From positions 7,626,001-7,690,000 of the forward strand of contig NZ_JACHJV010000001.1 in NCBI RefSeq assembly GCF_014203855.1: 64,000 nt of DNA, read 5' to 3'. The position numbers and the translations under genes were made by a program. The notes beneath the pieces are model-generated. The model did no database searches, had not been told where the DNA came from, and worked only from the letters and a program-made list of their open reading frames with translations. The first letter of the stretch is position 1, and each line of letters opens with the position of its first letter. Shown in pieces: positions 25,528 through 37,143 of the stretch. The DNA is from Kitasatospora kifunensis (lineage in GTDB: Bacteria > Actinomycetota > Actinomycetes > Streptomycetales > Streptomycetaceae).

Positions 25528-26076
25528 TCAACCGGCCGACGTGACCGAGGACCACACGCCGAACCACTGCTCGGCGCCGTACTCCTCGAAACGCTCCACC
25601 TCGGTGAACCCCAGTTTCTCCGCGATGCGCAGCGAAGCGACGTTGGCGGTCTGGGCGCTGAGCACCACCGGCTCGCCGGGATGCGTGTCGGAGAACCAGT
25701 CGAGTGCCGCCGCGCACGCCTCGGTGGCGTACCCGCGCCCCCACGCCTGCGGCAGGAACATGTAGCCGAGCTCGGCCTCCCCGGCATCCGGACGGACGTG
25801 GCCCGGACGCTCGGCGTCGCGCGGATCGAGCGTGGTCATGCCGATCATCGCTCCGTCGAGCTCGACCACGAAAACGCCGGGGCGCCGCCCGGGCACCTCG
25901 GGCACCGCACGCTCCAGCTCGTCACGCGGTCGAGCGCCACCGACGTAGGTGCCCACCTCCGGGGAGGCGAACAGCTCGATGAACGCCGCACGGTCCCGGG
26001 CCTCGGATCCGCGGAGCACGAGCCGCTCGGTCCTGATCGGGGCAGGTGGCCAGGGGACGGGTATGAGTTCAGTCAT
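25528..26076 (-). CDS. GNAT-family N-acetyltransferase (RimJ/RimL type)
   Basis: 182 residues, ATG 26076. The opening IRTERLVLRGSEARDRAAFI is characteristic of RimJ/RimL-like acetyltransferases. It continues with the acetyl-CoA binding region AELGYMFLPQAWGRGYATEA (the Q/R-x-x-G-x-G/A loop) and VASLRIAEKLGFTEVERFEE. Substrates of this group range from ribosomal protein N-termini to aminoglycosides; none can be chosen here. It stands alone between the PadR gene and the ABC transporter. Confidence 0.9.
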   Translation of the reverse strand: MTELIPVPWPPAPIRTERLVLRGSEARDRAAFIELFASPEVGTYVGGARPRDELERAVPEVPGRRPGVFVVELDGAMIGMTTLDPRDAERPGHVRPDAGEAELGYMFLPQAWGRGYATEACAAALDWFSDTHPGEPVVLSAQTANVASLRIAEKLGFTEVERFEEYGAEQWFGVWSSVTSAG

Positions 26077-26172
26077 GGCGGGCAACCTATCGCAGCCCGC
26101 CGGGCGGCAGCCTCAACGACCCACGGCGGCAGCGGCTTACGGACGACTGCGGCGGGCGACCGCGGCGGACGA

Positions 26173-27036
26173 CTACAGCGGGCGTCGGAAGCCCAGGACC
26201 GCGAGCACCGCGCCGATCGCCGCGATGGCGCCGCCGAAGGCGAGCGTGGCGACCACGGCGTCGGTGCCCGGGAGTTGGAGCGCGATCGCGCGGGTCGCGT
26301 TGATCGCGTAGGTCAACGGGTTGGCACGGGCGACCACGCCGAGCCAGGCGGGCAGGTCGGCGATCGGGATGTAGGCGCTGGAGGCGAACATCAGCGGCAG
26401 GACGGCGATGATCGCCAGGTTCTGCATCGGTTCGGCGCGCCGCAGCCAGGCGCCCGCGGCGATGAACAGCCAGCCGAGTGACCAGCTGATGAAGAGCGTC
26501 AGCCCGATCGAGGAAGCCACCGCGGCCGCACCGCCCTTGGGGGAGTAGCCGAGCACGGCGATGGCCAGGGTCAGGATGATGACGGCCTGGATCCCGCTGC
26601 GGACCAGGGTCGCGATGCTGCGGGCGATCAGCAGCGAGGCGGGGACGATCGGCAGCGAGCGCAGGCGCGCGACGATCCCGTTCTTCAGGTCCTCGACCAG
26701 GCCGATCCCGGACTGCACGGCGGACTGCACGGCGTTGTCGATCAGCACCGCCGGCAGCACGAAGTCGAGGTAGCTGATGCCGGCCGGGAAGTGCGGCGGC
26801 GGGCCCATCTTGCTGAACACCTGGGTCAGCATGAACAGCACGATCACCGGTTGCAGCAGTCCGAACAGCACCACGCCCGGGTCGGTCACCAGCGAGCGCA
26901 GGGAGCGCCCGGTGAGAATGCGGATCTGGTGGAACATCGAACTGCCGTTCCACTGTGCGGATCGCCCGCCCACCGCCTGGCTGCCCTGCGGCGCATTGCC
27001 CGTGGGGCTGGTCGTGGTCGTCGTCGTGGTGCTCAT
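26173..27036 (-). CDS. ABC-2 type transporter permease (DrrB-like)
   Basis: 287 residues from ATG 27036, overlapping the ATPase stop (ATGA). After a Thr-rich start (MSTTTTTTTSPTGN) come six hydrophobic segments and the ABC-2 signature region (GISYLDFVLPAVLIDNAVQS; FASSAYIPIADLPAWLGVVA; RANPLTYAINATRAIAL). It pairs with the upstream ATPase as a drug-export pump. Its position at the end of the PKS operon suggests it exports the polyketide product, as paired ABC genes do in polyene clusters. Confidence 0.88.
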   Translation of the reverse strand: MSTTTTTTTSPTGNAPQGSQAVGGRSAQWNGSSMFHQIRILTGRSLRSLVTDPGVVLFGLLQPVIVLFMLTQVFSKMGPPPHFPAGISYLDFVLPAVLIDNAVQSAVQSGIGLVEDLKNGIVARLRSLPIVPASLLIARSIATLVRSGIQAVIILTLAIAVLGYSPKGGAAAVASSIGLTLFISWSLGWLFIAAGAWLRRAEPMQNLAIIAVLPLMFASSAYIPIADLPAWLGVVARANPLTYAINATRAIALQLPGTDAVVATLAFGGAIAAIGAVLAVLGFRRPL

Positions 27037-28010
27037 GCGGCCGGCTCCGGGGAGAGGGGGGAGAGTGCGGACGCGGGCCGCGCGGCCAGCGTGAGGTAGA
27101 CGTCGTCGAGGGTCGGTTCGCCGAAGGACAGCTCGGCGGCCTCGATCCCGACCTGGTCGAGCGCCCGGATCACGGCCGCGATGTCCCGCGAGGCCGCGAT
27201 GGGGATCACGATCGCGCCGTTCTCCCGACCCGTCACCGGCTCCAGGGCGGCCCGGCGCAGGGCGTCGAGGGCGAGGGCGGGATCGGCCGCGCCGTCGAGG
27301 GTGACGGTCACGGTGCGCTGGCCGACTCCGGCCTTCAGTTCGGCCGCGGTCCCGCTGGCGATCACCGAACCGGCCGAGAGCACCGCGATCGAGTCCGCCA
27401 GTCGGTCCGCCTCCTCCAGGTACTGGGTGGTGAGCAGGACGGTGGTGCCCTCGGCGACCAGGTCCTCGACGATCTCCCACAGGTTCAGCCGGCTCGACGG
27501 GTCCAGGCCGGTGGTGGGCTCGTCCAGGAAGATGACCTCCGGGTGGCCGACCAGGCTCGCCGCCAGGTCCAGGCGTCGGCGCAGCCCGCCGGAGTACGTC
27601 GAGGCCCGCCGGGTGGCGACGTCCTGCAGCGCGAACAGTTCGAGCAGCTCGTCGGCCCGGGTGCGGGCCGCCGTGCGCCCGGCGCCCAGCAGCCGGGCGA
27701 TCAGCACCAGGTTGTCGCGCCCGCTCAGTTGGCCGTCGACCGAGGCGAACTGGCCGGTGAGGCCGATCCGTTGACGGACCTCGCGCGGCTGGCGGGTCAC
27801 GTCGAAGCCGGCCACTGCGGCCCGTCCCGAGCTGGGTGGCAGGGCCGCGGTGAGGATGCCGACCAGGGTGGTCTTGCCCGCCCCGTTGTGGCCGAGCAGC
27901 GCGAGCACGGTGCCGCGGCGCGCGGAGACGCTCACCGCGTCCAGTGCGCGCACGGTGCCGAACACCTTGCTCACCTCATGGGCCTCGATCATGGTCTCGC
28001 CGGGTGGCAC
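27033..28010 (-). CDS. ABC transporter ATP-binding protein (DrrA-like)
   Basis: 325 residues from GTG 28010 (upstream CGGAG); an ATG at 27992 (MIEAHEVSKVFGTVRALDAV) is an alternative. Walker A LLGHNGAGKTTL, signature YSGGLRRRLDLA, Walker B VIFLDEPTTGLD and the H-loop-position TTQYLEEADRL are all intact. The C-terminal extension is that of daunorubicin-resistance-type exporters. It begins 55 bp after the PKS stop on the same strand, so it is probably co-transcribed with pabAB and the PKS. It forms a self-resistance or export pump with the downstream permease. Confidence 0.9.
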   Translation of the reverse strand: MPPGETMIEAHEVSKVFGTVRALDAVSVSARRGTVLALLGHNGAGKTTLVGILTAALPPSSGRAAVAGFDVTRQPREVRQRIGLTGQFASVDGQLSGRDNLVLIARLLGAGRTAARTRADELLELFALQDVATRRASTYSGGLRRRLDLAASLVGHPEVIFLDEPTTGLDPSSRLNLWEIVEDLVAEGTTVLLTTQYLEEADRLADSIAVLSAGSVIASGTAAELKAGVGQRTVTVTLDGAADPALALDALRRAALEPVTGRENGAIVIPIAASRDIAAVIRALDQVGIEAAELSFGEPTLDDVYLTLAARPASALSPLSPEPAA

Positions 28011-28064
28011 GAGGGGTATCTCCGCTCAACTCGCTTGGAAAATAAATAAATGGATGGTCATTCA

Positions 28065-31000
28065 CTAACCCTCGACGCCGTCCATCAGGCGGAACAGCTC
28101 CTCATCCGAGGCCGCATCGAGGTCGAGCCCGCCGCCGAGCCCGGTGCCGCCGAGCCCGCCGCCGAGCCCGGTGCCGCCGAGCCCGCCGCCGGGCTCGCCG
28201 CCGACCGTGGCCGGGCGCCAGCGCTTGGCGAGGTCGGTCAGTCGGGCTGCGGCCTGTGGATCGAGGTCCACGCCGACCGCGAGCAGCGCCTCCAGCTCGT
28301 CCAGCAGCTCGGCTGTCGAGCGGGGGGAGCCCAGGGCAGTCCGGGCGAGGTTCGCCCGGACCAGCCGGACGATCGCGGCGGGCGTGGGATGGTCGAAGAC
28401 CAGCGTGGCGGGTAGCCGCGCACCGGTGGCCGCGATGATCCGGTCGCGCAGCTCGATGGCGTTCACCGAGTTGATGCCCAGCTCGGTGAACGGCCGAGTG
28501 GCCACCGAGCCGTTCAGCGTCTGTCCGCCGAGCACGGCGGCGGTCTCGGCCAGGACCAGGCGCAGCACGAACTCGTGCTGTTCCGGCTCGGCCAGGCCGG
28601 CCAAGCGCTCCGCCAGCGGTGGCAGTTCACCTTCGGTCGACTCGCTTTCGAACGACTGGCTCTCGAACGCCTGGCCCGCGAGTAGCTCGCTCGCTGACGG
28701 TAGGCCCGTGGTAGACCGCTCCTGGGCCAGCCAGTACCGCTGTCGCTGGAACGCGTAGCTCGGCAGCGGCACCGGCTCGGCCCCGGGCAGAACGGCCTCC
28801 CAGTCGATCGGCACGCCGCCCAGCCGCAGCCGGCCGAGTGCGCCGAGCACTGCCCGTGCCTCCGCACGCTCCTCGCCCTCGCAGCCCTGGACACCCTCGC
28901 TGCCCCGACCGCCCGCACTGCCCCGACCGCCCCGGCCGCTCAGCGCGGCCACCACCGTCGCGGTCGCGGACACGGAGGCCGCAGCCTCGTCCGTCTCCGA
29001 GGACGGCGCGAGGCACTCGTCGATCATCGGGGTGAGCGCGGCCGCCGGGCCGAGTTCGAGGAAGCCGTCGACGCCCGACCGTCGCAACTGCCGTACCGCG
29101 TCCAGGAATCGGACCGGCTCGCGCACCTGCCGCACCCAGTAGCCGGGATCGCGCGCCTCCTGCTCGGTCAGCGGTAGGCCGGTCAGGCCGGAGACCAGCG
29201 TGATGGTGGGTGCGTTGAAGTCGAGCCCGTCCAGCGCCTGCCGGAACTCCGCCAACATGGGTTCCAGCAGCGGGGAGTGGAAAGCATGACTGACCGTCAG
29301 CCAGGTGGTCCGGTGCCCGGCGGCACCGAGCCGCTCGACCAGCTGAGCGAGCGGCTGCCTGGCACCCGACAGCACCACCGAGCGCGGACCGTTCACCGCC
29401 GCGATCGACACCGGGCCCGGCACAGCCGCCGCCGAGAGCTCTGCCCCCGCCGACGGCACGGCTCCCGCCGGGAGCTCTGCCCCCGCCGCCGGCACGGCTC
29501 CCGCCGCCTCCCGCAGCCACCCGGCGATCTCCTCCTCCGCCAGCCGCACCGCCACCATCGCGCCGCCGGCCGGCAGCGCCTGCATCAGCCGACCGCGCGC
29601 CGCCACCAGCGTGCAGGCGTCCGCCAGCGAGAGGACCCCGGCGACATGGGCGGCGGTGATCTCGCCGATCGAGTGACCCACCAACTGGTCCGGGACCACG
29701 CCCCAGGACTCGAAGAGCCGGAACAGCGCGACCTCGAAGGCGAACAGGGCGGGCTGCGCGTAGCCGGTCTCGTGCAGGAGGTCCGCACCGCCGGGCTCGG
29801 GCTCGGCCCACAGCACCGAGGTCAGCGGCCGGTCGAGCAGCGGGTCGAAGGCCGCGCAGGCCTCGCCGAGCGCCGCCTCGAAGACCGGGAAAGTCCGGGC
29901 GAGTTCGCGGCCCATGCCGAGCCGCTGGCTGCCCTGCCCGGTGAAGACGAACGCCAACTTCCCGATTCCACTCCGCCCAGAATCGGTCATCAGGGTGGTG
30001 GACTCGCCCCGGCCGAGCGCGGCCGTCGCCGCGATCAGCTCCGCCGACGCCGAGCCGACCAGCACCGCGCCGTGCTCGTGCCGGGCCCGGGTGGTGGCCA
30101 GCGCGTACGCCAGGTCGCGGGCGGACAGCTCGGGACGGGCCGCCGCGTACTCGGCCAGCCGCCGCGCCTGAGCCCGCAGTGCCGGACCGCTACGCGCGGA
30201 CAGCACCCAGGGCACCACCGCGCCGCCAGCGCCAGCGCCACCGCCATCGTCGCTGTCACCGCCGCTCGGCCGCGCCGCCGACTCGACCGGCGCCGGCGCC
30301 TCCTCCAGCACCACGTGCGCGTTGGTCCCGCTGATCCCGAACGACGACACCCCCGCCCGCCGCGCCCGGCCCGCCTCCCGGGGCCACGGCTGATCCTGTG
30401 TCAGCAGGCGCACCGCCCCGGCGGACCAGTCCACCTGGGCGGAGGGCGCGTCCGCGTGCAGGGTCCGGGGCAGCAGACCGTGCCGCAGCGCCAGCACCAT
30501 CTTGATCACGCCCGCCACACCGGCCGCCGCCTGGGTGTGGCCGATGTTCGACTTCACCGCGCCCAGCCACAGCGGCCGCTCGGCCGGCCGGCCCTGCCCG
30601 TAGGTCGCGAGCAGCGCCTGCGCCTCGATCGGGTCGCCCAGTTTCGTCCCGGTGCCGTGCGCCTCCACGGCGTCCACCTCGGTCGGGGTCAGCCGGGCGT
30701 CGGCCAGCGCGCTGCGGATCACGCGGCGTTGCGCGGGCCCGTTCGGCGCGGTGAGGCCGTTGGAGGCGCCGTCCTGGTTGACGGCGCTGCCGCGCACCAC
30801 GGCCAGTACCTGGTGCCCGTTGCGCCGGGCATCGCTCAGCCGCTCCAGGACGAGCAGCCCGACCCCTTCCGACCAGGCCGCGCCGTCGGCGGCGTCGGCG
30901 AACGACTTGCACCGCCCGTCGGGGGCGAGCCCGCGCAGCCGGGAGAACTCCACGAACGAGGAGGGCGTCGCCATCACCGCGACGCCGCCCGCCAGTGCCA

Positions 31001-33641
31001 GCGAGGACTCGCCCGAGCGCAGCGATCGGCAGGCCAGGTGCAGGGCGACCAGCGAGGACGAGCAGGCGGTGTCCACCGTCAGCGCCGGGCCGTGGAAGCC
31101 GAAGGTGTAGGAGATCCGCCCGGCCAGCGCGCTGGCCGCGGTGCCGATCCCCAGCAGCCCCTCCAACGCTCCTGCTCCCGCAGGGGAGTTGGTGCCGTAG
31201 TCGTGGTACATCGCGCCGGTGAACACCGCCGTCCGGCTGCCGCGCAGGCTGGTCGGGTCGAGCTGCGCCTGCTCCAGCGCCTCCCAGGCCGTCTCCAGCA
31301 GCAGCCGCTGCTGCGGATCGGTGGCCAGCGCCTCGCTGGGGGAGAGCCCGAAGAAGCCGGCGTCGAAGTGGCCCGCCTCGTGCAGGAAGCCACCCTCGCG
31401 GGCATAGGAGGTGCCGCGGTGCTCCGGGTCGGGGTGGAACAGGTGCTCCAGGTCCCAGCCGCGGTCGGTCGGGAAGTCCGAGATGGCGTCGGTCCCGTTC
31501 GCGATCAGCGTCCACAGGTCCTCGGGGGAGGCGACACCGCCCGGCAGTCGGCAGGCCATGCCGACGATGGCCACCGGTTCGAAGGCGTTGGCCACCGGTT
31601 CGGCGCCCGGGTCGCCGAGCGCGGGCGGGAAGCTGTCCTCCGCGTCCTCGGCTTGACCGGTCAGCAGCCGGGCGACCGCCGCCGGGGTCGGGAAGTCGAA
31701 GGCCAGGCTCATCGGCAGCGCCAGCCCGGTCGCCTCGACCAGCAGGTTGCGCAGCCGGATGCTGCGGATCGAGTCCAGCCCGTGGCTGCGGAAGGTCGCC
31801 TCGGGTCCGATCGGCGCCGACTCGGTGGCAGGTGCCAGCGCCTGAGCGACACACCGGCGGACCAGCTCCAGCGCCTCGGCGAGGTCCGCGGGCCTGCTTA
31901 CCTCGCCGGGTGCGGCAACAGCGGCAACAGCGGCAACAGCGGCAACGGCCGTAACAGCGGCAACCGCTGCTGCCTGCGTGGCGAGCAGCTGCTCCAACGC
32001 CCGCCGGTGCAGCTTGCCCGCCGGGGTGCGGGGCAGTTCGGCGACCGTCACCAGCTCCAGCGGGATCTTGTACTCGGCCACCCCGCGCGCCCGCAGGAAC
32101 TCCGTCACCGCGCCGAGGCCGACCGCGCCGCGCGCCTGCTCGGTGACTACCAGGCACGGCAGTTCGCCGAGCCGCTCATCGCGCAGGCCGACCACGGCGA
32201 GCGGGCCGATGCCCGGCAGGTCGGCCAGCAGGCCCTGGACCTCGGTGGCGTTGAACTTCCGACCACCCACGTTGATCAACTCGGCTGCCCGGCCGTCGAA
32301 TCGGAGTCGGCCGTCCGCGTCGAGGCTGGCCAGATCGCCGGTGCGCAGCCAGCCGTCCGGGGTGATCGCAGCCCAAGTCAGCTCCGGTTCACCGTAGTAG
32401 CCGCGGAACATGCTCGGGCTGTGGTACTGCAGTTCGCCCGACTCGCCGACGGCGCACGGCCGTCCGTCCTCGCGCACCACCCGCACCCGTGCACCGAGCG
32501 TCGGGCGGCCCACACTGCGGGCGGCCACCTCGGCCGGGTCATCGGCGAACGTCCGGGTGCCGGTGCCGAGTTCGGACATGCCCCAGACCACCACCAGGCT
32601 GGTGTCCAGTGCCGCCCTGACCTGGCCGACCAGCGCGCCCGGGATCGCCGCGCCGGCGGTGCGCACCTCGCGCGGACGGAAACCGGCAGGCTGCTGAAGT
32701 TCCGTCAGCCTCGCTACGACATCGTGGAGTTGGGCTGGCACGGCAAAGACGACGCTGGGCCCGCTCGCCCTGGCCAGTGCCAGGAAGCGGTCCGGGTCCC
32801 AGCCGCGCAGCAGGACCTGACGGCAGGAGCGGAAGAGCGCGGTGTGGATCGACTGCAGGCCGAACAGATGGGTGAGCGGGCAGGCCGTGAGCACCGCCTC
32901 GCTGAACGCCTCGGCGGCCTCGGCCGCGACCGCCGCGCTGTTCGAGAGCAGGCCGTCGTGCGTGTGCAGGCAGATCTTCGGCCGCGCCGAGGTGGTGCCG
33001 GAGGAGGGGATGAGCACGAAGGGCAGGTCGGGCCGCACCTGCACGGGGTGCGGGGTGCTGCCCAGCCAGTCGTCCATCAACTGCTCGACCGTGCGCGAGG
33101 TTTCGACGCCGTCGCCATCACTGCTACCAGCACCACCGCCAGCCCGCTCCCCGCCGACCAGCACGGCCCGCAGCGAAGGCACGGCCGCCCGCAGTGCCGG
33201 CCCGTCCTGTGCCGCCGCCTGGGCCGGCAGCACGACCACGACCGGCGCCACCCGCTCCAGCAGCGCACGCACCTCGGCGCTGCCGTTGCCCTGGTGGACC
33301 GGCAGCAGGACCGCGCCGATCGCCGCGACGGCCAGGTGCAGGGTCTCGAACTCCCAGCAGTTCGGCAGCTGCGCGGCGACCACCTCCCCGACGCCGACGC
33401 CCAGTTCCTGCAACCCGCGGGCCAACGCGTCGACGTCCGCCTGCCACTGCCGCCAGCTGCGCGAGCGCTCCCCGTCCACCAGCGCGATCGCCTCCGGCGC
33501 CGCGGCCACGGCGGCCGCGAAGACGGCGGGCAGCGTGAAGCCGCCCAAGGAGCCGTCCAGCGAGCTGTCTGACGGCACGTCAGTTTGACCGGACTCGGCC
33601 GGATCGATCGCGTAGTCATCGCTGTGAACGGACACCATCAC
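28065..33641 (-). CDS. Type I PKS: acyl ligase-ACP-KS-AT-ACP (PABA-type loading protein, FscA/CanP1-like)
   Basis: 1858 residues from GTG 33641 (ATG 33638 also possible). Domains: acyl-AMP ligase about 35-550 (P-loop-like PSSGTTSARPK, RTGDL, RTPAGKL with Lys543); Ala-Val linker; ACP1 (Ser624 in HGLDSIRS); KS about 688-1115 (Cys860 in DTACSSS, His995, His1035); AT about 1230-1545 (Ser1324 in GHSIGE; HAFH 1452-1455 predicts malonyl-CoA); ACP2 (Ser1725 in LGINSV). There is no KR, DH, ER or thioesterase. It ends DAASDEELFRLMD, like C-terminal docking segments that pass the chain to another PKS. The beside-pabAB setting and architecture match the candicidin/FR-008 starter protein: p-aminobenzoate is loaded, then one unreduced malonyl extension gives a p-aminobenzoylacetyl chain. 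Confidence 0.9.
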   Translation of the reverse strand: MMVSVHSDDYAIDPAESGQTDVPSDSSLDGSLGGFTLPAVFAAAVAAAPEAIALVDGERSRSWRQWQADVDALARGLQELGVGVGEVVAAQLPNCWEFETLHLAVAAIGAVLLPVHQGNGSAEVRALLERVAPVVVVLPAQAAAQDGPALRAAVPSLRAVLVGGERAGGGAGSSDGDGVETSRTVEQLMDDWLGSTPHPVQVRPDLPFVLIPSSGTTSARPKICLHTHDGLLSNSAAVAAEAAEAFSEAVLTACPLTHLFGLQSIHTALFRSCRQVLLRGWDPDRFLALARASGPSVVFAVPAQLHDVVARLTELQQPAGFRPREVRTAGAAIPGALVGQVRAALDTSLVVVWGMSELGTGTRTFADDPAEVAARSVGRPTLGARVRVVREDGRPCAVGESGELQYHSPSMFRGYYGEPELTWAAITPDGWLRTGDLASLDADGRLRFDGRAAELINVGGRKFNATEVQGLLADLPGIGPLAVVGLRDERLGELPCLVVTEQARGAVGLGAVTEFLRARGVAEYKIPLELVTVAELPRTPAGKLHRRALEQLLATQAAAVAAVTAVAAVAAVAAVAAPGEVSRPADLAEALELVRRCVAQALAPATESAPIGPEATFRSHGLDSIRSIRLRNLLVEATGLALPMSLAFDFPTPAAVARLLTGQAEDAEDSFPPALGDPGAEPVANAFEPVAIVGMACRLPGGVASPEDLWTLIANGTDAISDFPTDRGWDLEHLFHPDPEHRGTSYAREGGFLHEAGHFDAGFFGLSPSEALATDPQQRLLLETAWEALEQAQLDPTSLRGSRTAVFTGAMYHDYGTNSPAGAGALEGLLGIGTAASALAGRISYTFGFHGPALTVDTACSSSLVALHLACRSLRSGESSLALAGGVAVMATPSSFVEFSRLRGLAPDGRCKSFADAADGAAWSEGVGLLVLERLSDARRNGHQVLAVVRGSAVNQDGASNGLTAPNGPAQRRVIRSALADARLTPTEVDAVEAHGTGTKLGDPIEAQALLATYGQGRPAERPLWLGAVKSNIGHTQAAAGVAGVIKMVLALRHGLLPRTLHADAPSAQVDWSAGAVRLLTQDQPWPREAGRARRAGVSSFGISGTNAHVVLEEAPAPVESAARPSGGDSDDGGGAGAGGAVVPWVLSARSGPALRAQARRLAEYAAARPELSARDLAYALATTRARHEHGAVLVGSASAELIAATAALGRGESTTLMTDSGRSGIGKLAFVFTGQGSQRLGMGRELARTFPVFEAALGEACAAFDPLLDRPLTSVLWAEPEPGGADLLHETGYAQPALFAFEVALFRLFESWGVVPDQLVGHSIGEITAAHVAGVLSLADACTLVAARGRLMQALPAGGAMVAVRLAEEEIAGWLREAAGAVPAAGAELPAGAVPSAGAELSAAAVPGPVSIAAVNGPRSVVLSGARQPLAQLVERLGAAGHRTTWLTVSHAFHSPLLEPMLAEFRQALDGLDFNAPTITLVSGLTGLPLTEQEARDPGYWVRQVREPVRFLDAVRQLRRSGVDGFLELGPAAALTPMIDECLAPSSETDEAAASVSATATVVAALSGRGGRGSAGGRGSEGVQGCEGEERAEARAVLGALGRLRLGGVPIDWEAVLPGAEPVPLPSYAFQRQRYWLAQERSTTGLPSASELLAGQAFESQSFESESTEGELPPLAERLAGLAEPEQHEFVLRLVLAETAAVLGGQTLNGSVATRPFTELGINSVNAIELRDRIIAATGARLPATLVFDHPTPAAIVRLVRANLARTALGSPRSTAELLDELEALLAVGVDLDPQAAARLTDLAKRWRPATVGGEPGGGLGGTGLGGGLGGTGLGGGLDLDAASDEELFRLMDGVEG

Positions 33642-33744
33642 TCCCGGGGGACCTCACTGAGCGGCTTACGCTCCATGCTCAGCCGGTGGCGGCCGGGAAA
33701 GCCCTAGACGTCAGCCGCCGCGAGCCCTGGACATGCCTCCGGAC

Positions 33745-36009
<2,265 letters not shown>

Positions 36010-36016
36010 CGATGAG

Positions 36017-36129
36017 GGTCCTTGTCCAGCGGAGGCCTTGTCCTGCGGAACCGTGTCCGGTGGGGCACCCCGCGGTCGTCCTCCCGCGGGGTGCCCCTTG
36101 TCCTGGTGGTGCCCCCGCAGGACAAGGGG
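36017..36129 (-). promoter_or_regulatory. Structured pabAB leader with competing hairpins and repeated GGACAAGG
   Basis: In the transcript direction: CCCCTTGTCCTG (36129-36118) can pair with CAGGACAAGGGG (36105-36094). The last four bases of that also start a 14-bp perfect hairpin, GGGGCACCCCGCGG (36097-36084) with 36075-36062. Two further GGACAAGG copies follow, 36045-36034 (CAGGACAAGGCC) and 36027-36017 (GGACAAGGACC). The last one is the likely ribosome site, 8-10 nt before the pabAB ATG. The hairpins are mutually exclusive, and the CCUUGUCC segment could alternatively mask the ribosome site. The 14-bp hairpin may also serve as terminator of the upstream thioesterase operon. Confidence 0.55.
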
Positions 36130-36196
36130 CCGTGGACCAAGGGCGGCGTGCTGAGAAAAGCGCACCTGAGGATGACTGGCGTACAGTCAGTTCAGG

Positions 36197-36952
36197 TCAG
36201 ATCAGGCCGAGTTCGCGCGCGATCTCCTCGTTGACCGCTGCCTGCTGCTCGGCGAGGAAGAAGTGGCCGCCGGGCAGCACCCGCAGCCGGAACGCCCCTT
36301 CGGTGTGGCCGGCCCAGGCCTGGGCCTCGGCCAGCGAGGTGCGCGGGTCGGCGTCCCCGGTGAGGACGGTGAGCGGGGCGCGCACCGTGCGGCCGGGCTC
36401 GCCGCGGTAGCTCTCGATGGCGCGGTAGTCGCCGCGGATCGCCGGCATCGCCATCCGTACGATCTCCTCGTCGCCCAGCAGCTGCGGGTTGGTCCCGTTG
36501 AGCAGCCGCAGTTCGGTCAGGATGCCGTCGTCGTCGCGCAGGTGCACCGTCTCGGGGCGGCTGGTCGAGGGGGCGCGGCGTCCGGAGGCGATGACCGAGC
36601 GCGGTGCGTGCTGCCCCTTCTGCTCCAGTCGCCAGGCCGTCTCGAAGGCCAGCACGGCGCCCATGCTGTGACCGAAGAAGACAGTGGGCTTCTCGTCCAG
36701 GGTGAGCAGTTCGTCGGTGATCAGGTCGGCCAGGGTGGCTATGGACTCCACGCAGGGTTCCAGGCGCCGGTCCTGGCGGCCGGGGTACTGCAGGGCGATC
36801 ACGTCGGCGTCGGCGCCGAACCGGGCCGACACCGGGTGGTAGAAGGGTGCGGAGCCGCCGGCGTGCGGGAAGCAGACCAGTCGGACGGGGCGCTCGACGG
36901 CCGGGTGGAACCGTCGTAGCCACAGGGCCGTGGAGCGTTCCGTGCTGTTCAA
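36197..36952 (-). CDS. Type II thioesterase
   Basis: 251 residues from TTG 36952 with GAGAGGA upstream; no better ATG is available. An alpha/beta-hydrolase of the PKS/NRPS editing type: VRLVCFPHAGGSAPFYHPVS, nucleophile Ser in VFFGHSMGAVLAFE, Asp in LTVLTGDADPR, and His in LPGGHFFLAEQ. It removes stalled acyl groups from carrier domains, or could release a short chain, which matters here because the only PKS protein in the window lacks its own thioesterase. It is the last gene of the GT-aminotransferase-P450-ferredoxin operon. Matches the thioesterase position in candicidin-type clusters. Confidence 0.92.
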   Translation of the reverse strand: MNSTERSTALWLRRFHPAVERPVRLVCFPHAGGSAPFYHPVSARFGADADVIALQYPGRQDRRLEPCVESIATLADLITDELLTLDEKPTVFFGHSMGAVLAFETAWRLEQKGQHAPRSVIASGRRAPSTSRPETVHLRDDDGILTELRLLNGTNPQLLGDEEIVRMAMPAIRGDYRAIESYRGEPGRTVRAPLTVLTGDADPRTSLAEAQAWAGHTEGAFRLRVLPGGHFFLAEQQAAVNEEIARELGLI

Positions 36953-37018
36953 GGCAGTGGTTCCTCTCAAGCCTGCCGGCCGGGCCCGGTTGGGCCGCCG
37001 CGGCAGGATTCGGGTCCT

Positions 37019-37143
37019 GCGGGATAGTCCTGCTGGACGCGGGATCACTCCCGCTGGACATGGGATCAGTCCTGCTGGACGTGGGATCACTCCCGCTGGG
37101 CGCGGGATCAGTCTCGCTGGGCGCGGGATCAGTCCTGCTGGAC
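37019..37143. repeat. Six tandem 21-bp repeats extending the ferredoxin stop-codon region
   Basis: GCGGGATCAGTCCTGCTGGAC at 37123-37143 contains the ferredoxin C-terminal codons and stop (VQQD-stop on the minus strand). Similar 21-bp units continue at 37102, 37081, 37060 and 37039, and a 20-bp one at 37019. Each copy reads ...GA(C/G)TGATCCC on the minus strand, so the stop codon itself is repeated. Confidence 0.9.

Noticed and set aside
31900..31975. GGCAAC repeats as a possible CRISPR-like or regulatory array
   Set aside because: They are in-frame codons for the Ala-Val linker of the PKS with no spacers.
29277..33572. 1431-codon plus-strand reading frame opposite the PKS gene
   Set aside because: It has no domain, is rich in Arg/Gly/Gln as expected from antisense GC-rich DNA, and the minus strand encodes an unmistakable PKS.
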